In this document: piece after piece, positions 14,865 through 22,850 of the stretch | Position numbering within the stretch: the stretch's first letter is position 1 | Layout: each line of letters starts with the position of its first letter | Source: JAKVAV01 sp964651785 | Lineage (GTDB): Bacteria > Bacteroidota > Bacteroidia > Flavobacteriales_D > Cryomorphaceae | Reading direction: 5' to 3' | Assembly: GCA_964651785.1 (NCBI GenBank) | Contig: CAZYWJ010000031.1 | Location: 1-33,381 of the forward strand | Length of the DNA: 33,381 nucleotides | Translations under genes and position numbers: made by a program | The notes under the pieces: model-generated | Databases searched by the model: none | Told to the model about the DNA's origin: nothing | Seen by the model: only the letters and a program-made list of their open reading frames with translations

Positions 14865-15395
14865 CTATCTGAAAAAACTGAAATGCACATTGCCGAGTTT
14901 GTGGTGCTCCGAAAATCGCGGGTGTTCGCTCAAGTCCGTTTCGCGTCCGTGTTCGAGAATGAACAAGCCACCTTCCGAAAGCCAGCCCGTATTCCAAACC
15001 AGGTCGGGCAGTTCGGGAATTCTCTTCTCGGCGTAAGGCGGATCGGCAAAAACGATGTCGAATTTTCCCTTCGGACTTTTAAATAAGTTGAACACATCCG
15101 CCTGCACCACTTTCAGGTTTTTGATTTCCCAATCTTTGGCTATAGCCAAAAGGTGCTTTCGCGAAAGCGGGCTCACGTCAACTGCCGTTACGTGCTCAGC
15201 CCCGCGACTGATAAATTCCAAACTCATACCGCCGATGCCGAAAAATAAATCGAGCACGGAGACATTGGTCAACAAATCCTGGTGAGTCAGGATATTGAAC
15301 AGCGCTTCCTTAGCCATATCGGTAGTCGGGCGGGCTTTGATTTGCTTCGGTGCTTCAAACCTTCTGGCTTTAAACTTACCCCCGACTACGCGCAT
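14865..15395 (-). CDS. rsmD: 16S rRNA (guanine966-N2)-methyltransferase RsmD
   Basis: SAM-dependent methyltransferase of the small-subunit rRNA, 176 residues. The family N-terminus MRVVGGKFKARRFEAP and RPTTDMAKEALFNIL precede the SAM motif I VLDLFFGIGGMSLE (about 47-60). The catalytic N2-methylase motif DPPY is at 118-121. The C-terminal HF-FF residues are compact. Its start overlaps the DUF3822 gene by 10 bases, a pairing I recall as typical of Bacteroidota. Confidence 0.95.
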   Translation of the reverse strand: MRVVGGKFKARRFEAPKQIKARPTTDMAKEALFNILTHQDLLTNVSVLDLFFGIGGMSLEFISRGAEHVTAVDVSPLSRKHLLAIAKDWEIKNLKVVQADVFNLFKSPKGKFDIVFADPPYAEKRIPELPDLVWNTGWLSEGGLFILEHGRETDLSEHPRFSEHHKLGNVHFSFFR

Positions 15396-16132
15396 TGTGA
15401 GATGATTTCTGCCAAACGCCGCTCTCCGGAGTCGGGTTCGATGTTTTTCAGGTTTTTCAAAAACTTCAGGGCTTGTTTTCGCACGGACGTGAGATACTGA
15501 CCATATCCCAGAATATCGGTTTCGATATCAGTAGACACCCCCAGCTTTTTAAGAGAATAAAAAATGTAGTAAAGCAAATCTTCAGACTTGTCTACTTCTA
15601 TGCTGTTCGCCAAGAGCAATTTTCCATTTTTGAAAATAATGATCACCGCAATTCCATCCAAAATAGCCACCTGCATATAATTATTCGCGTTTCGTCCGGA
15701 CTTTCTTCTGACGTGTTCCAGCAATGGAGTGGCTACATGACCACCCTCCATGGCAGGCTGTATGCGTTCCATGAGTTTTTCTGCCTCTACATCCTTTCGG
15801 TAAATGAGAACCGCTTCCAATCCTTCCAATCGACGAAATGAAAACTCATCTCCCGGTGAAAACTCGGTATTCAGTTTAAGGTATTCAGCGGCATCTTCTT
15901 CCCGAAATATGGCAGAAGGAATCAGCGTCCAACTCGGAAGGGTGCTGGTAGAATAGAGGTGGTTTTTAGACCTGAGGTCGACGAAATCGTATTGTTCACT
16001 CTTTTTATACCTGAGGCTCTTCGCAAAATGCTCACCGTTCTCGTCCGAATAGCAATTAATACGAAAAAAATCGGGCTCAAAAACGAGCCCGATTGATTCA
16101 ATATTTTCGTCACCCAAGGTGATTTTTTCCAT
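15386..16132 (-). CDS. DUF3822 family protein
   Basis: A 248-residue soluble protein with the appearance of DUF3822, a Bacteroidota-specific family usually encoded directly upstream of rsmD. It shows an N-terminal strand-rich half and a C-terminal half (AILDGIAVIIIFKNGKLLLANS, SEDLLYYIFYSLKKLGV) with an actin-like/ASKHA flavour. No active site is established. It overlaps rsmD by 10 bases and follows the upstream membrane protein gene by 13 bases, forming a three-gene unit. Confidence 0.83.
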   Translation of the reverse strand: MEKITLGDENIESIGLVFEPDFFRINCYSDENGEHFAKSLRYKKSEQYDFVDLRSKNHLYSTSTLPSWTLIPSAIFREEDAAEYLKLNTEFSPGDEFSFRRLEGLEAVLIYRKDVEAEKLMERIQPAMEGGHVATPLLEHVRRKSGRNANNYMQVAILDGIAVIIIFKNGKLLLANSIEVDKSEDLLYYIFYSLKKLGVSTDIETDILGYGQYLTSVRKQALKFLKNLKNIEPDSGERRLAEIISQCA

Positions 16133-16145
16133 GGTATGGAATGTT

Positions 16146-16949
16146 TTACTCCGTCCAGTTACCGCTGGTGCTGGCTTCCGTCAATGAACCTATCATGTAC
16201 TGCTTGTCAAACGGATCGGGGTCTTTCACTTGGAAAACCGGGGTAGGAGCCCCGCTTATTTCCACGACGTCCGCTTCCATTTGAAATTTGTGATCGGAAT
16301 AGGGTACATACGGAAGTGAATCAACGTAAAACTTCGTTTTGCGCTTTTCGCGGTCTTCATCATTGAACACGTATCCCAAAACATCCACTTCTATCGTATC
16401 TCTTACGATCAACCCTTGAGCAATTACTTCTTCATCGCTCATTCCTTCCGGCATGGGTTGGATGATTCCCGCTTCCATTGCCATTTCTTCCGTAGGAAGA
16501 GAATCCGGGAGAGACCCGAAACGTTTAATGATCGAAATTTGATCGTATTTCAAGAAGTACATCAGCGAGTCAAAAGAATTGGCGTATTTACCGTATTCTT
16601 TATTATAAGCTACCTGAGCTTTTCGTATGTCTTTCAAGCGTTGAACGACTGCCGTTTTCACTTTCTCTCTTTTCTTGTGGTAAGCCAATTCATCTTGAAT
16701 TACATCGTAGTCCATGTAAGCAAAATAAACCGCACCTACAGCTACGATGATCGTTACGATGATCTGGATTTTTCGACTGATGATGCCTTTAACGTAAAGT
16801 GCACCTAAAATACCCACGATAAGTATTCCTGCTCCGGCTAATTTAAACAGCATCGTCTGCCCTGCTGAAATAATCAATAACAAGAGCCCCATTAAAATGA
16901 GTAAAACAGGAAACAAATAAGCTCCTAGTAAACGTCCTATATTTTGCAT
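16146..16949 (-). CDS. membrane protein with large extracytoplasmic C-terminal domain, unknown function
   Basis: A 267-residue protein I do not recognise as a named family. Three hydrophobic segments (about 8-30, 33-53 and 59-79) are followed by a charged helix (KKREKVKTAVVQRLKDIRKA) and NKEYGKYANSFDSLMYFLK, reminiscent of the pseudopilin pattern in which a helix precedes a tyrosine-rich start of a periplasmic domain. The rest is soluble and acidic. It is the first gene of the unit ending in rsmD, with a -7 element 23 bases upstream of its ATG. Confidence 0.75.
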   Translation of the reverse strand: MQNIGRLLGAYLFPVLLILMGLLLLIISAGQTMLFKLAGAGILIVGILGALYVKGIISRKIQIIVTIIVAVGAVYFAYMDYDVIQDELAYHKKREKVKTAVVQRLKDIRKAQVAYNKEYGKYANSFDSLMYFLKYDQISIIKRFGSLPDSLPTEEMAMEAGIIQPMPEGMSDEEVIAQGLIVRDTIEVDVLGYVFNDEDREKRKTKFYVDSLPYVPYSDHKFQMEADVVEISGAPTPVFQVKDPDPFDKQYMIGSLTEASTSGNWTE

Positions 16950-16972
16950 GTAATTTTCTTTTGTAACGGCAA

Positions 16973-16980
16973 CAAAACTA
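16973..16980 (-). promoter_or_regulatory. promoter of the membrane protein-DUF3822-rsmD unit, -7 TAGTTTTG
   Basis: An exact TAnnTTTG on the minus strand, 23 bases upstream of the ATG at 16949, in the 85-base gap to the divergent helicase gene. A -33 box is not evident. Confidence 0.5.
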
Positions 16981-17034
16981 CAATTTTTTTGAAACGAGCG
17001 AGTTTCGATTCGTTGAATTCACCAACGGTAATAA

Positions 17035-18501
17035 TTGGCTTATTTTCGGCCTGTGAATGGTCCATCTGACAGTCGTGAATCGAAATCAAAGCGGATAGAA
17101 AAAGCTTTGATCGAGCGATTTCAATTTACTGCTACCCCTTCGCAGGAAAAATTGCTGTATGCCCTCGGGCGCTTTGTAGCGAGCGATAAGGAGAATTGCC
17201 TGCTCGTGGTGAAAGGCTATGCCGGTACGGGAAAAACGACGACCGTAAATGCCTTGATTAAAACCTTGCCGTATTTTGACTTTAAGTATGTAATGCTAGC
17301 TCCGACGGGGCGAGCGGCAAAAGTAATGTCGGCATATACGCGAAAACCTGCGCTGACCATTCACAAAAAAATATACTTCAAACAAAAGACGTCCGCGGGT
17401 GGAGTATTCTTTGTGCCGGGAGCCAATCTACACACCAACACCGTATTTATAGTAGATGAAGCCTCTATGATTGGCAGCGAAAACTACTCGGTTTCGGGTG
17501 GCGGTGATTTGCTGACTGACCTTTTCGAATACGTTTACAACGGAAAAAACTGCAGGTTGATCTTAATTGGCGACGGAGCGCAGCTTCCCCCGGTGGGCAG
17601 CGATTACAGTCCGGCCCTCGACTTGAAGTATTTAAAATCCTCTTTTCACCTCACCGCGGCTTTGGCCGAATTGACTGATGTAACGAGGCAGAAAGAGGAT
17701 TCGGGAATTTTGGATTTGGCAACCCGAATCAGAACTGCTTTAGAAAGTAATGATCTCTCTGTTTTCCCTATGGCTTTACCGAAAACGGAAGATGTTGTAA
17801 GCCTTACGGGTTACGAATTGCAGGAGATGCTTGAAGATGAATTTTCGCAAAGAGGACCCGAAGGAGCCATTTTGGTCACGCGATCAAATAAGCGCGCCAA
17901 TCAATATAACAAAGAAATACGCGCCCGCGTGTTTTTTCGCGAAGAGGAAATCTCGGGTGGTGACTTTGTGATGGCTGTACGCAACAATTACCACTGGGCC
18001 GATGAGAAATCGGGGGCGGGCTTTATAGCCAATGGAGACGTGATGGAAATAACGCGACTGGGAAAATTACACGAGCGGTATGGATTCAAATTTCAGGAGG
18101 CAAGCGTGCGCCTGATAGATTATTCCGGGGAACCGGAAACCGAAGTGGTTTTATGGCTCGATGCCTTAGATATTGACTCGGCTTCGATGCCAAAAGCGGC
18201 AACCGACGAACTATACCGACGAACTCTGATGGAGTACGAGCACCTTTCCACAAAAAAAGAGCGCATGGAAGCGCTCAAGAAAGATCCCTTCTATAATGCT
18301 TTGCAAGTCAAGTTTGCCTATGCAGTTACTTGCCACAAGTCGCAGGGAGGGCAGTGGCCGACCGTTTTTGTTGATCAGGGTTACCTCACCGATGAGATGC
18401 TCGATACCGAATATCTGCGGTGGCTCTATACGGCAGTGACAAGAGCTTCAGAGAAACTCTACTTGCTGAACTTCAGCGAAGCTCTGTTTCTAACGGATTA
18501 G
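17035..18501 (+). CDS. RecD-like/UvrD-C-type superfamily 1 DNA helicase
   Basis: ATP-dependent 5'-3' helicase-like protein of about 488 residues, common in Bacteroidota as a short RecD-like protein without the long RecD2 N-terminus. SF1B motifs in order: Walker A GYAGTGKT (61-68), motif Ia LAPTGRAAKVM (88-98), motif II VDEAS (140-144), motif III LIGDGAQLPPVG, motif IV DVTRQKEDSG, and the C-terminal TCHKSQGGQWPTVFVDQ and YTAVTRAS. No ATG lies near the start. The frame opens right after a TAA with TTG at 17035; GTG at 17053 or a TTG near codon 25 are alternatives, and the conserved region begins around residue 28. The role is presumably recombination or repair. It overlaps the convergent secreted-protein gene by 4 bases. 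Confidence 0.9.
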   Translation: MAYFRPVNGPSDSRESKSKRIEKALIERFQFTATPSQEKLLYALGRFVASDKENCLLVVKGYAGTGKTTTVNALIKTLPYFDFKYVMLAPTGRAAKVMSAYTRKPALTIHKKIYFKQKTSAGGVFFVPGANLHTNTVFIVDEASMIGSENYSVSGGGDLLTDLFEYVYNGKNCRLILIGDGAQLPPVGSDYSPALDLKYLKSSFHLTAALAELTDVTRQKEDSGILDLATRIRTALESNDLSVFPMALPKTEDVVSLTGYELQEMLEDEFSQRGPEGAILVTRSNKRANQYNKEIRARVFFREEEISGGDFVMAVRNNYHWADEKSGAGFIANGDVMEITRLGKLHERYGFKFQEASVRLIDYSGEPETEVVLWLDALDIDSASMPKAATDELYRRTLMEYEHLSTKKERMEALKKDPFYNALQVKFAYAVTCHKSQGGQWPTVFVDQGYLTDEMLDTEYLRWLYTAVTRASEKLYLLNFSEALFLTD

Positions 18502-18947
18502 CGCGTTCGTTTGAAAATATACCGCGTAATGAAAATGCCCTGACCGTCGTCTTTACCCGAATCAGATTCTACTCCGCTGACTACAAAAGCCAGTTCCCAA
18601 CCGTTCGCAGTCATGGAGTTGATTTTATCAGAGATCAGAGCATCATTCGAAGCAATGTTCTGAAAATTGATCCCCGTCACGCTAAAGAAGTTCAGAAGCT
18701 TGGTCTCTTCAAAATTGTCGATTTTGGCATCTTTTCGCTTAATTTTTCCTTGATCGGACTTCTTGCCATCCGTTCTTTCCGTGGTAAAGTCTTCGTAACT
18801 CAATGAGTCGTTTTCGCTGATAATTCTGGATCGACCGATACCTGCCGGAATGATTGATTCAATACTGGTAATGACTTTGTATTCCACTTGCTGGGCTTCA
18901 GCTGAAATGGCTAAAACGGCAAATGCAAAAATCAAAAAATGTTTCAT
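18498..18947 (-). CDS. secreted DUF4177-like protein
   Basis: A 149-residue exported protein with a signal peptide (MKHFLIFAFAVLAISAEAQ). The mature part starts QVEYKVI and ends NSMTANGWELAFVVSG...ITRYIFKR, the pattern of DUF4177-like small domains (start EYKVI, Gly-Trp-Glu-Leu, aromatic C-terminal strand). Function unknown. A 7-of-8-type -7 element (TTACTTTG, 18970-18977) lies upstream. It follows the terminator of the DUF3078 gene and so is a separate transcript, convergent with the helicase. Confidence 0.75.
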   Translation of the reverse strand: MKHFLIFAFAVLAISAEAQQVEYKVITSIESIIPAGIGRSRIISENDSLSYEDFTTERTDGKKSDQGKIKRKDAKIDNFEETKLLNFFSVTGINFQNIASNDALISDKINSMTANGWELAFVVSGVESDSGKDDGQGIFITRYIFKRTR

Positions 18948-18989
18948 TGGATAAATAGTTTTGTTTTAGCAAAGTAAGTTGAGCGAATA

Positions 18990-19019
18990 AAAAAAGCGAA
19001 GAATTTTCTTCGCTTTTTT
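18990..19019 (-). terminator. terminator of the DUF3078 gene, possibly bidirectional
   Basis: A perfect 14-bp inverted repeat AAAAAAGCGAAGAA-TT-TTCTTCGCTTTTTT, giving a GC-cored hairpin with a T tract in both directions. It lies 21 bases past the stop of the DUF3078 gene and just upstream of the next minus-strand gene's promoter. Confidence 0.88.
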
Positions 19020-19040
19020 CTAATTGACTTTCAGATGGTT

Positions 19041-20009
19041 CTAAATTTTAAATGAAAGACCCAAAGCAAAAACCTCTCGAAATTGAGTTCTCGGGCCACC
19101 TTCTACTGCCGGTGTAAGTTCTTCGCCATTTTCATCCGTGACTGCATCTTCTCCACCGATGAGTATGTCATCGTCGTAAATAAGTTGAGTGGTCAGCGTC
19201 GCAGACAGCCAGCTATTCACTTTCATGGTTATCAGTGTTTCCCAGTTTACATCGACGTTTTCAGGGTTTTCAGCATAATTGGAGAATAGGTCTATTCTCG
19301 TATCGAGGTTTACATTTTCAAAGATGTCATCCTTGTAGCTCAACTTCACGAAAGCACCGATTTCAAATCGTACATTCTCACCCTCGTCCACTCCGTATTC
19401 GGTGGCGAGACGATCAATCGTCACGATGGTAACCTTCGTAGTAACGGGGGAGAGAAAGGCCGAAAACTTGTCATTTGGCTTATAGTCGGCACCGACGGCA
19501 AGAATGGAATAAGCAGGCGCTAAAAGGTCAGAAATAGGTTGGCCGATTTCTATTCCGTCTTCAATTTCAAAACCTTCGTCAAATTGTGTTCTGAAATTGA
19601 ATAAAGCGCTGTAGTACCAATCTTCACTACCGGATTGGTAACCGTATTTTGACGTAAAATCAAATCGGTCATCGGTTTTAATCGGGTCTTGAGCATTTTG
19701 TGCAATAAGCCCGTAGGCCATGTCCAAAGTATTTACCCAGCTGTTTCTGCCCCTTTTATAATTGGCGTAAAAGCTGGTCAAAGCGGTAGCAGAGATGCTG
19801 TTTTGACCCCCTGCTGCCCAATTACTGAAATAAGATTGATTAAAATTCAATCCCAGAGTACCTCCGATGTCCCAAACGGAATCTTGATCCAACTCGAGAG
19901 CCTCGGCCAAAGCATCCCTATCGTCAGTTGTGAGATCGCCATCGTCTTGCGCGTTTACTGCTCCACACAACAGAAACATTCCAAACGCAATAAAGTAATT
20001 AAATTTCAT
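19041..20009 (-). CDS. DUF3078 outer-membrane beta-barrel-like protein
   Basis: A 322-residue exported protein with a signal peptide ending VNAQ near residue 20. The mature part begins with WDIGGTLGLNFNQSYFSNWAAGGQNSIS, the hallmark of DUF3078 proteins of Bacteroidota, and continues as alternating amphipathic strands (FYANYKRG, WVNTLDMAYGL, WYYSALFNFRTQF) to a C-terminal strand ending FALGLSFKI. An outer-membrane barrel is inferred from this pattern; the substrate is unknown. It is monocistronic, with a strong terminator. A loop near residues 285-305 is rich in Asp, Glu and Gly. Confidence 0.85.
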   Translation of the reverse strand: MKFNYFIAFGMFLLCGAVNAQDDGDLTTDDRDALAEALELDQDSVWDIGGTLGLNFNQSYFSNWAAGGQNSISATALTSFYANYKRGRNSWVNTLDMAYGLIAQNAQDPIKTDDRFDFTSKYGYQSGSEDWYYSALFNFRTQFDEGFEIEDGIEIGQPISDLLAPAYSILAVGADYKPNDKFSAFLSPVTTKVTIVTIDRLATEYGVDEGENVRFEIGAFVKLSYKDDIFENVNLDTRIDLFSNYAENPENVDVNWETLITMKVNSWLSATLTTQLIYDDDILIGGEDAVTDENGEELTPAVEGGPRTQFREVFALGLSFKI

Positions 20010-20088
20010 GTGAAAAATATTGGTTGGTTTTAATTGATGAATCTAATCATCAGGATTTTGAGGCAGCAAAGAAAACAAAAACTCCCGT

Positions 20089-21285
20089 TTACAAATCAGC
20101 GTATCGATGCTTTCTTTTAAGTTTTTTCCTGTAAAGGAGATAACCGAAGGCTATGAAAGCCAGAAAGGCTCCGGAGCTGAAGGCAATTGGGAAGCCTGTG
20201 GGGTTGTTGCCGTATAGTTCTGCGGACAGCAGAGCACCCGTCAGGATGCCTGTTTCTAAAGCGATGAACATAGTGGCAATTGCTTTTCCTCTTTTTTCAG
20301 GATTAGCCAAATCCACCGTCCAGGCAAAGAGGGTAGGAGAATTGATTCCCGTAGCGATTCCGAAGAAAACGGCGCCGATGAAAAAGACCAAATGACTGTA
20401 GGTCAAAGCCAGAATGATCATGGTAACGGTCAGCGTAGCTGTACCCATCAAAAGGAGTTTGACTCTGCCGTATCTGTCTGAGGCCTTGCCGGCAAAGAGC
20501 CTGGTGGTAATGGAAGCGATCAACATCACGGTAAAAAACAATCCGCGATTCTTCACCTCTAAATAGTCGCTGAAGTCGGGAATAATCGTAAGTGCCATTC
20601 CGAATGAATAGGTCGTCAGAAGCATGACCAGCGATGAAGGGAATACATCTTTATCGATTACTTCATCCTTTCGGATAATGAGCATTTTCGCATTAAATCG
20701 GGTAGTAGAGGATACGGATTCTTTCATAACGATTACGCAAGCCGCACTCAAAAAACCGACGATAGATGAAACGGCAAACATGATATCCAATCCGAAATTT
20801 AATGCGATGGCGCTACCAATGGCAGGCCCGGCGGCCATACCCATACTTCCGGCCATTCCTAGCATTCCCAATGCTTCACCTCGGTTTTTGTCTCCTACGA
20901 TATCTGCCAGATAAGCCGTCGTTCCCGTTGGCTTAAAGCCCGTACTTAACCCGTGAATCAAGCGAAGGAGAAAAAATGCGAACAAACCTGAGATGAGTGG
21001 ATATATCGCAGAGCTGATAGCTGCTGCCAATGCGCCGAAAACCATGACCGGTCGTCGACCTACCAAGTCTGCCAATTTACCGCTAAAGGGTCTGCTTACG
21101 GCAGCCGTAAAGGCAAACAGGGAAATAATGAGGCCTTTATACTCAGCACCTCCCATTTTTGTAATATAGTTTGGCAGCTCGGGTATGATCATATTGAAAC
21201 TACCCATGAAGAGTACGGAACTCAAGCAAAGAAGCCCGAATTCTACAGTCCGTAAATCACGCGATATGATGCTGTCCAAATTCAA
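20089..21285 (-). CDS. major facilitator superfamily transporter
   Basis: A 398-residue membrane protein with twelve predicted hydrophobic segments in two halves. The MFS cytoplasmic loop motif appears after TM2 (GKLADLVGRRPVMVFG) and again in the second half (GKASDRYGRVKLLLMG). The motif in TM5 (GMAAGPAIGSAIAL) is of the drug/H+ antiporter type, so an efflux function is plausible but the substrate is unknown. It is divergent from the M16 peptidase operon across a 171-base region that holds repeated sequence elements. Confidence 0.92.
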   Translation of the reverse strand: MNLDSIISRDLRTVEFGLLCLSSVLFMGSFNMIIPELPNYITKMGGAEYKGLIISLFAFTAAVSRPFSGKLADLVGRRPVMVFGALAAAISSAIYPLISGLFAFFLLRLIHGLSTGFKPTGTTAYLADIVGDKNRGEALGMLGMAGSMGMAAGPAIGSAIALNFGLDIMFAVSSIVGFLSAACVIVMKESVSSTTRFNAKMLIIRKDEVIDKDVFPSSLVMLLTTYSFGMALTIIPDFSDYLEVKNRGLFFTVMLIASITTRLFAGKASDRYGRVKLLLMGTATLTVTMIILALTYSHLVFFIGAVFFGIATGINSPTLFAWTVDLANPEKRGKAIATMFIALETGILTGALLSAELYGNNPTGFPIAFSSGAFLAFIAFGYLLYRKKLKRKHRYADL

Positions 21286-21367
21286 GCCGCAAAGGTCTGT
21301 TTAAATATTGAATTTGGAAGATTTAAGGATATATCGGAGGTGAGTATTGATGAATATTACTTTATTT

Positions 21368-21398
21368 ACAGGCGGTAGAATATTAAGACAGGCGGTAG
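21368..21398. repeat. direct repeat pair ACAGGCGGTAG, period 20
   Basis: Two exact copies of ACAGGCGGTAG at 21368-21378 and 21388-21398, starting 20 bases apart (about two helical turns). They lie in the divergent regulatory region between the MFS transporter and the M16 peptidase operon, immediately upstream of the candidate peptidase promoter. The layout suggests an activator or repressor binding on one face of the helix. Confidence 0.6.
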
Positions 21399-21419
21399 CA
21401 GTCTCCTTCAATCATATTC

Positions 21420-21436
21420 TATCTTTACCGATCGGT
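21420..21436 (+). promoter_or_regulatory. candidate M16 operon promoter with start-site palindrome
   Basis: TATCTTTA (21420-21427) matches TAnnTTTG except for the last base. It runs into the perfect 10-base palindrome ACCGATCGGT (21427-21436), which would cover the transcription start about 20-25 bases before the ATG. A palindrome in that position is typical of a repressor operator. Promoter strength is uncertain. Confidence 0.4.
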
Positions 21437-21456
21437 CATTTTAACTAAATCAAGAA

Positions 21457-22845
21457 ATGAAAATTCCAAACAACATCATGTTTACGGCTCTTGTTTTTGG
21501 CGCAAGTTTGCTTTCCTTATCGAAAGCTTCTGCTCAAAATGAGATGCCTGAAAACTTTTATTACGACACACTCGATAACGGATTAGAGTTATTGGTTATT
21601 GAAGATCCGAGTGTTCCGTTAGCAACGATAGAAATTGCCGTTCACAACGGCGCCTATACCGAAAGTCCTGAATTCGACGGATTATCTCACCTCTACGAGC
21701 ACATGTTCTTCAAAGCGAACAAGAATATTCCTTCTCAGGAAAAATTCATGGAGCGAGTAAATGAACTCGGGATTTCATTTAATGGCACCACCAGCGACGA
21801 GCGCGTGAACTACTTCGTGACATTGAGCAATACAAAACTTGAAGAAGGATTGGAGTTCATGAACAATGCCATCCGCTATCCGCTGTTTCTGGAAGAAGAG
21901 ATGAAAAAGGAAAACCCTGTAGTTGATGGTGAGTTTCAGCGAGCCGAATCAAATCCCGTATTCTTCTTAATGAATGACATAAACAGAGAAATGTGGGGGG
22001 AAAATTACAGTCGTAAAAATACCATTGGAGATCACGATATCATTTTAACGGCTACTCCCGAGAAAATGCGCACGATTCAGCAGAAATATTACTATCCTAA
22101 CAATACGATACTGGTGGTTGCGGGAGCAGTTGACAGAAACAATGTTAAAGAGATGGTAGAGAAAACATTCGGAGATTGGGAGCCAAGTGATTTCGAGATT
22201 TTCGAAAAGTATCCGATTCCTGAATTTGAACCTCTAAAGGAATCGAAAAAAGTAGTGACGGTCAATGAAAACGCGCAAGTGCCGATCATGATGATACAAC
22301 AATTCGGTCCGAAATCTATGGAAGATATTGAAGCGACCTACGCGGCTGATGTTTTTCATACCATTTTATCACTTCCTTCAAGCCGATTTCAGAAAAATAT
22401 GGTAGAGTCAGGCTTGGCTTATCAAGTAGGAAGCTCCTATCAAACACTGAAACACGTAGGACCGATTACGACATTTTTGGTTCCTAACCCTCAAAAAATC
22501 AACGAAGCCATTTCAACCTTGGAAGAGGAAATAGCGATGTGGGATCAGGATGATTATATAACTGACGAGCAGATCGAAGCAGCTAAAAATCAGTTGATGA
22601 TTCAGGATATCTACAGTCGCGAAAGCACCTCAAACTTCGTGCATTCCATTACATTTTGGTGGGCATCGGCTACTATAGATTATTACTTGGGATATATACA
22701 GAACCTACAGGATGTAACCAGAGAAGATATGAAGGAATATGTGAACAAATACATTCACGGACAACCTAACGTAACGGGAATTTTGGTGTCTCCGGCCATG
22801 AAAGAATCGATGGATATTGAAAGCATCAAACCCATATCAATGTAA
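21457..22845 (+). CDS. secreted M16 family zinc peptidase (catalytic partner)
   Basis: A 462-residue exported peptidase of the insulinase/processing-peptidase family. The signal peptide ends ASAQ near residue 27. The inverted zinc motif HLYEH is at 78-82 with the third ligand E159 in DGEFQR, so the active site is complete. The core is followed by the second M16 half (PIMMIQQFGPKSMEDIEATYAADV). It is followed after 5 bases by a non-catalytic homologue, the usual arrangement of bacterial M16B heterodimers in the periplasm. Substrates are unknown; degradation of exported peptides is inferred. Confidence 0.92.
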   Translation: MKIPNNIMFTALVFGASLLSLSKASAQNEMPENFYYDTLDNGLELLVIEDPSVPLATIEIAVHNGAYTESPEFDGLSHLYEHMFFKANKNIPSQEKFMERVNELGISFNGTTSDERVNYFVTLSNTKLEEGLEFMNNAIRYPLFLEEEMKKENPVVDGEFQRAESNPVFFLMNDINREMWGENYSRKNTIGDHDIILTATPEKMRTIQQKYYYPNNTILVVAGAVDRNNVKEMVEKTFGDWEPSDFEIFEKYPIPEFEPLKESKKVVTVNENAQVPIMMIQQFGPKSMEDIEATYAADVFHTILSLPSSRFQKNMVESGLAYQVGSSYQTLKHVGPITTFLVPNPQKINEAISTLEEEIAMWDQDDYITDEQIEAAKNQLMIQDIYSRESTSNFVHSITFWWASATIDYYLGYIQNLQDVTREDMKEYVNKYIHGQPNVTGILVSPAMKESMDIESIKPISM

Positions 22846-22850
22846 TAACC

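Noticed and set aside
16416..16808. A 130-codon plus-strand frame
   Set aside because: It is antisense to the 16146-16949 membrane protein, whose signal, helices and upstream promoter are coherent.
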